A stretch of 7,831 nucleotides of DNA from an uncultured Bacteroides sp. (GTDB lineage Bacteria; Bacteroidota; Bacteroidia; Bacteroidales; Bacteroidaceae): positions 1 through 7,831 of the forward strand of contig CAKUYM010000198.1 of assembly GCA_934716785.1 (NCBI GenBank), given 5' to 3'. This document shows positions 7,343-7,831 of the stretch, piece by piece; position 1 is the first letter of the stretch; each line of letters opens with the position of its first letter. A program made the position numbers and the translations under genes. Below the pieces are notes generated by a model that worked only from the letters and a program-made list of their open reading frames with translations, did no database searches and was not told the origin of the DNA.

Positions 7343-7533
7343 GATACAAAGTGTTTCACACATTGGGAACTAAAGTTTCAAGTATTGAAAACCAAAGTTT
7401 CAAACGTTAGGAACAAAAGTTTCAAGCCTATGAAACTACAGTTTCGAACTGCTGAAACTAAAGTTTCAAGTCGGTGAAACCACAGTTCCAAAGCCTATGA
7501 AACTACAGTTTCCTACTGCGGAACGAAATCAGA
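7343..7533. repeat. Periodic array of palindromic repeats, 22-nt period, core GAAACTAHAGTTTC
   Basis: Seven clear units start at 7366, 7387, 7410, 7432, 7454, 7476 and 7499, with degenerate units at 7343 and 7520. The core is a 14-bp inverted repeat, GAAACT / AGTTTC around a two-base centre; units at 7432, 7454 and 7499 are perfect. Right half-sites GTTTC (one GTTCC) end at 7357, 7379, 7401, 7423, 7445, 7467, 7489 and 7512: six steps of exactly 22 nt and one of 23. Spacers of about eight bases vary. The period is close to two DNA helical turns, so all cores face nearly the same side, which would suit a cooperative DNA-binding protein. As RNA each unit could form a tiny hairpin. No function is known to me. 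Confidence 0.92.
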
Positions 7534-7568
7534 AACAGACAGGCAAGCTGCTAAATTCAACGTTCATC

Positions 7569-7629
7569 GGTGACAGCAGGCGTGACAGCAAATGGCTGTT
7601 TTGGGCTGCTGTCACCACTTGCTGTCACG
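7569..7629. repeat. Interleaved double inverted repeat with TGACAGC / GCTGTCA core
   Basis: Two perfect 11-bp inverted repeats overlap in order A-B-A'-B'. A is GGTGACAGCAG (7569-7579) and A' is CTGCTGTCACC (7606-7616). B is CGTGACAGCAA (7581-7591) and B' is TTGCTGTCACG (7619-7629). All share the 9-bp core GTGACAGCA, so A can also pair with B' around B with A' to give one long nested hairpin with a small internal loop. The bases flanking each core match only its own partner. No clear T-run completes a minus-strand terminator. It may be a regulator site, a dispersed intergenic repeat, or an RNA structure. Confidence 0.85.
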
Positions 7630-7669
7630 TTCTATTCTTTTCATCTTCAAACGATTAGTTACAATAGTG

Positions 7670-7682
7670 TGACAGATGACAG
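7670..7682 (+). repeat. Tandem TGACAG pair, outlying members of the TGACAGC cluster
   Basis: TGACAG occurs at 7670-7675 and again at 7677-7682, one base apart, and the second reads on as TGACAGCAA like site B of the neighbouring inverted repeat. With that structure the gap holds six copies of the hexamer, four on the plus strand and two on the minus strand. Confidence 0.6.
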
Positions 7683-7685
7683 CAA

Positions 7686-7697
7686 AAAATGCATTTT
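7686..7697 (-). terminator. Weak candidate terminator or palindrome after queC
   Basis: AAAATGCATTTT is a perfect 12-bp palindrome about 20 nt after the queC stop, and on the minus strand it runs into six T residues. The stem is AT-rich and has no room for a loop unless the centre opens, so it would be a poor intrinsic terminator. The call is weak. Confidence 0.2.
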
Positions 7698-7716
7698 AAA
7701 CTTCTATGTAGGGATA

Positions 7717-7831
7717 TTATTGATTCTTACTTTTATTCTTACTTCTCAAATATTTCTCCAATCCTTCCCGACGCAACTTACAAGCCGGACAATGTCCGCA
7801 ACCATCTCCCTGGACACCGTTATAGCATGTA
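7717..7831 (-). CDS. queC: 7-cyano-7-deazaguanine synthase, C-terminal end only
   Basis: Only the last 38 codons plus the stop (7719-7717) lie in the window; the ATP-binding PP-loop region is outside. The frame reads [20 protein letters not shown] and ends [12 protein letters not shown]. The four cysteines, encoded at 7827-7825, 7800-7798, 7791-7789 and 7782-7780, have the spacing C-x8-C-x2-C-x2-C of the QueC zinc site (Cys188, 197, 200 and 203 in the Bacillus enzyme). QueC uses ATP and ammonia to convert 7-carboxy-7-deazaguanine into preQ0, the substrate of QueF encoded downstream on the same strand. The lysine/asparagine-rich tail after the family core is a few residues long and unremarkable. 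Confidence 0.93.
   Translation of the reverse strand, partial: TCYNGVQGDGCGHCPACKLRREGLEKYLRSKNKSKNQ

Larger units (their letters stand above)
7274..7716. other. Non-coding, repeat-rich gap between queC and queF
   Basis: This 443-nt stretch carries no convincing gene on either strand. From queC towards queF it contains a 12-bp palindrome, a cluster of TGACAG-type sites with interleaved inverted repeats, a 22-nt periodic array of small palindromes, a perfect odd palindrome, and about 50 nt of leader before the queF start. I find no clear primary-sigma promoter for queF and no strong intrinsic terminator for queC, so whether the two genes share a transcript is undecided. Confidence 0.8.

Noticed and set aside
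7274..7400. preQ1 riboswitch before queF
   Set aside because: The gene would be a logical target, but I see no hairpin with the A-rich tail and pairing expected of the known preQ1 classes directly upstream of the start.
7343..7533. CRISPR array
   Set aside because: The repeats end in GTTTC like some CRISPR repeats, but the core is only 14 bp, the spacers are about 8 nt, and there are no cas genes. The period of 22 nt is too short for any CRISPR type.
4954..7657. 15-nt near-match (14 of 15) between the susC leader (4954-4968) and the queC-queF gap (7643-7657)
   Set aside because: Over all pairs of positions and both strands in a window of this size, a few such matches are expected by chance, and neither copy fits a known promoter.

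Overview
The window looks like a Bacteroidales chromosome, most likely Bacteroides or a close relative. It has moderate-to-low GC, a SusC/SusD pair with its own ECF sigma factor and FecR-type anti-sigma factor, Bacteroidetes lipoproteins, and a promoter with the Bacteroides primary-sigma signature (-33 TTTG-like, -7 TAnnTTTG). Every gene I can support lies on the minus strand, so transcription runs from high to low coordinates.

Layout in transcription order: the 3' end of queC (7831-7717); a 443-nt non-coding gap (7716-7274) rich in repeats; queF (7273-6818); a 65-nt gap holding a good promoter; an ECF sigma factor (6752-6246); a FecR-like anti-sigma factor (6201-5035); a 134-nt gap with a hairpin at its start; a SusC-type TonB-dependent transporter with an N-terminal STN signalling domain (4900-1613); SusD (1613-198, TAATG overlap with susC); and the start of a DUF4843-like lipoprotein (191 to the window edge).

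The two que genes belong to the 7-deazaguanine (queuosine) pathway: QueC makes preQ0 and QueF reduces it to preQ1. The genes below them form a self-contained outer-membrane uptake and signalling locus. The inferred circuit is substrate binding by SusCD, contact between the SusC STN domain and periplasmic FecR, release of the sigma factor, and transcription of susC-susD-DUF4843. No substrate-degrading enzyme lies inside the window, so the substrate cannot be named.

The genes are familiar types. The least explained sequence is the queC-queF gap. It holds (i) a strictly periodic 22-nt array of small palindromes related to GAAACTAHAGTTTC, with eight right half-sites in register, and (ii) a separate cluster of TGACAG-cored sites in which two 11-bp inverted repeats are interleaved. 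I do not recognise a described function for either. A hairpin straddling the fecR stop codon is a third unexplained structure.
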